From assembly GCA_903866485.1 (NCBI GenBank), contig CAIPNT010000091.1, positions 1-7,008 on the forward strand: a stretch of DNA of 7,008 nt. The letters run 5' to 3'. The stretch is from an uncultured Micrococcales bacterium. Lineage in GTDB: Bacteria; Actinomycetota; Actinomycetes; Actinomycetales; Microbacteriaceae. The position numbers were made by a program, and so were the translations under genes. Each line of letters begins with the position of its first letter. Within the stretch, counting starts at the first letter, position 1. Below are positions 6,948-7,008 of this stretch, in pieces. Under the pieces are notes generated by a model. It saw only the letters and a program-made list of their open reading frames with translations. It searched no databases and was not told the DNA's origin.

Positions 6948-7008
6948 AGTGAAAGAAGTGGCGCTCACCGGTGAAGTACATGGTGATGCCGGCGGCCTCT
7001 GCCGCGGC
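6946..7008 (-). CDS. purH: PurH C-terminal end (AICAR formyltransferase / IMP cyclohydrolase), cut by the window edge
   Basis: Only the last 20 codons and the TAA stop (reverse of 6946-6948) lie in the window. The peptide ends GITMYFTGERHFFH, preceded by an Ala-rich helix end. This matches the very conserved PurH C-terminus, in which an alanine-rich stretch leads to a G-[IV]-[TA]-M-x-F-T-x-x-R-H-F-x-H tail. PurH catalyses the last two steps of IMP synthesis, with 10-formyl-THF as the formyl donor, which fits the folate genes at the other end of the window. The identification rests on this short tail; reading further right would settle it. Confidence 0.85.
   Translation of the reverse strand, partial: AAAEAAGITMYFTGERHFFH

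Noticed and set aside
1..7008. CRISPR array, tRNA/rRNA, insertion sequence, toxin-antitoxin, phage or other defence genes
   Set aside because: Nearly all bases are covered by five metabolic, secretion or transport genes and a purH tail; I saw no direct repeat series, terminal inverted repeats, transposase or small paired genes.

Overview
The window looks like ordinary actinobacterial chromosome of moderately high GC (by eye, mid-50s percent). Three things point to Actinobacteria. The serine hydroxymethyltransferase has the actinobacterial wording around its active site ([15 protein letters not shown] and STTVHKTL). The alpha-amylase closely resembles Streptomyces-type secreted amylases. Two plus-strand genes have a TANNNT hexamer 6-7 nt before the ATG with no Shine-Dalgarno, the leaderless layout common in this phylum. 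A small freshwater Microbacteriaceae-type organism is a guess, not something the sequence proves.

Layout, left to right: positions 1-839 (minus) hold the N-terminal two thirds of glyA, cut by the window edge. A 61-bp divergent intergenic region separates it from purU (901-1761, plus), formyltetrahydrofolate deformylase. After 30 nt comes a secreted GH13 alpha-amylase (1792-3273, plus). It ends 4 bp from the stop codon of a convergent minus-strand pair of ABC exporter half-transporters (3278-5083 and 5080-6846), whose start and stop codons overlap as ATGA. At the right edge the last 20 codons of purH (6946-7008, minus) enter the window, followed by a strong hairpin.

How the genes work together: GlyA generates glycine and 5,10-methylene-THF. 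PurU hydrolyses 10-formyl-THF to free THF and formate, and PurH consumes 10-formyl-THF in purine synthesis. The two flanks therefore belong to folate one-carbon and purine metabolism, and the amylase and the exporter lie between them. The two ABC subunits show reciprocal motif degeneration: one has a poor signature motif and a good Walker B, the other the reverse. This predicts an obligate heterodimer with one working and one degenerate ATP site.

I found no CRISPR array, insertion sequence, phage gene, tRNA or rRNA, and no convincing previously undescribed system. The observations worth a second look are modest: the leaderless promoters, the motif asymmetry of the exporter, the 4-bp convergent junction without a terminator, and details of the amylase. 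No gene-free stretch exceeds about 100 bp.
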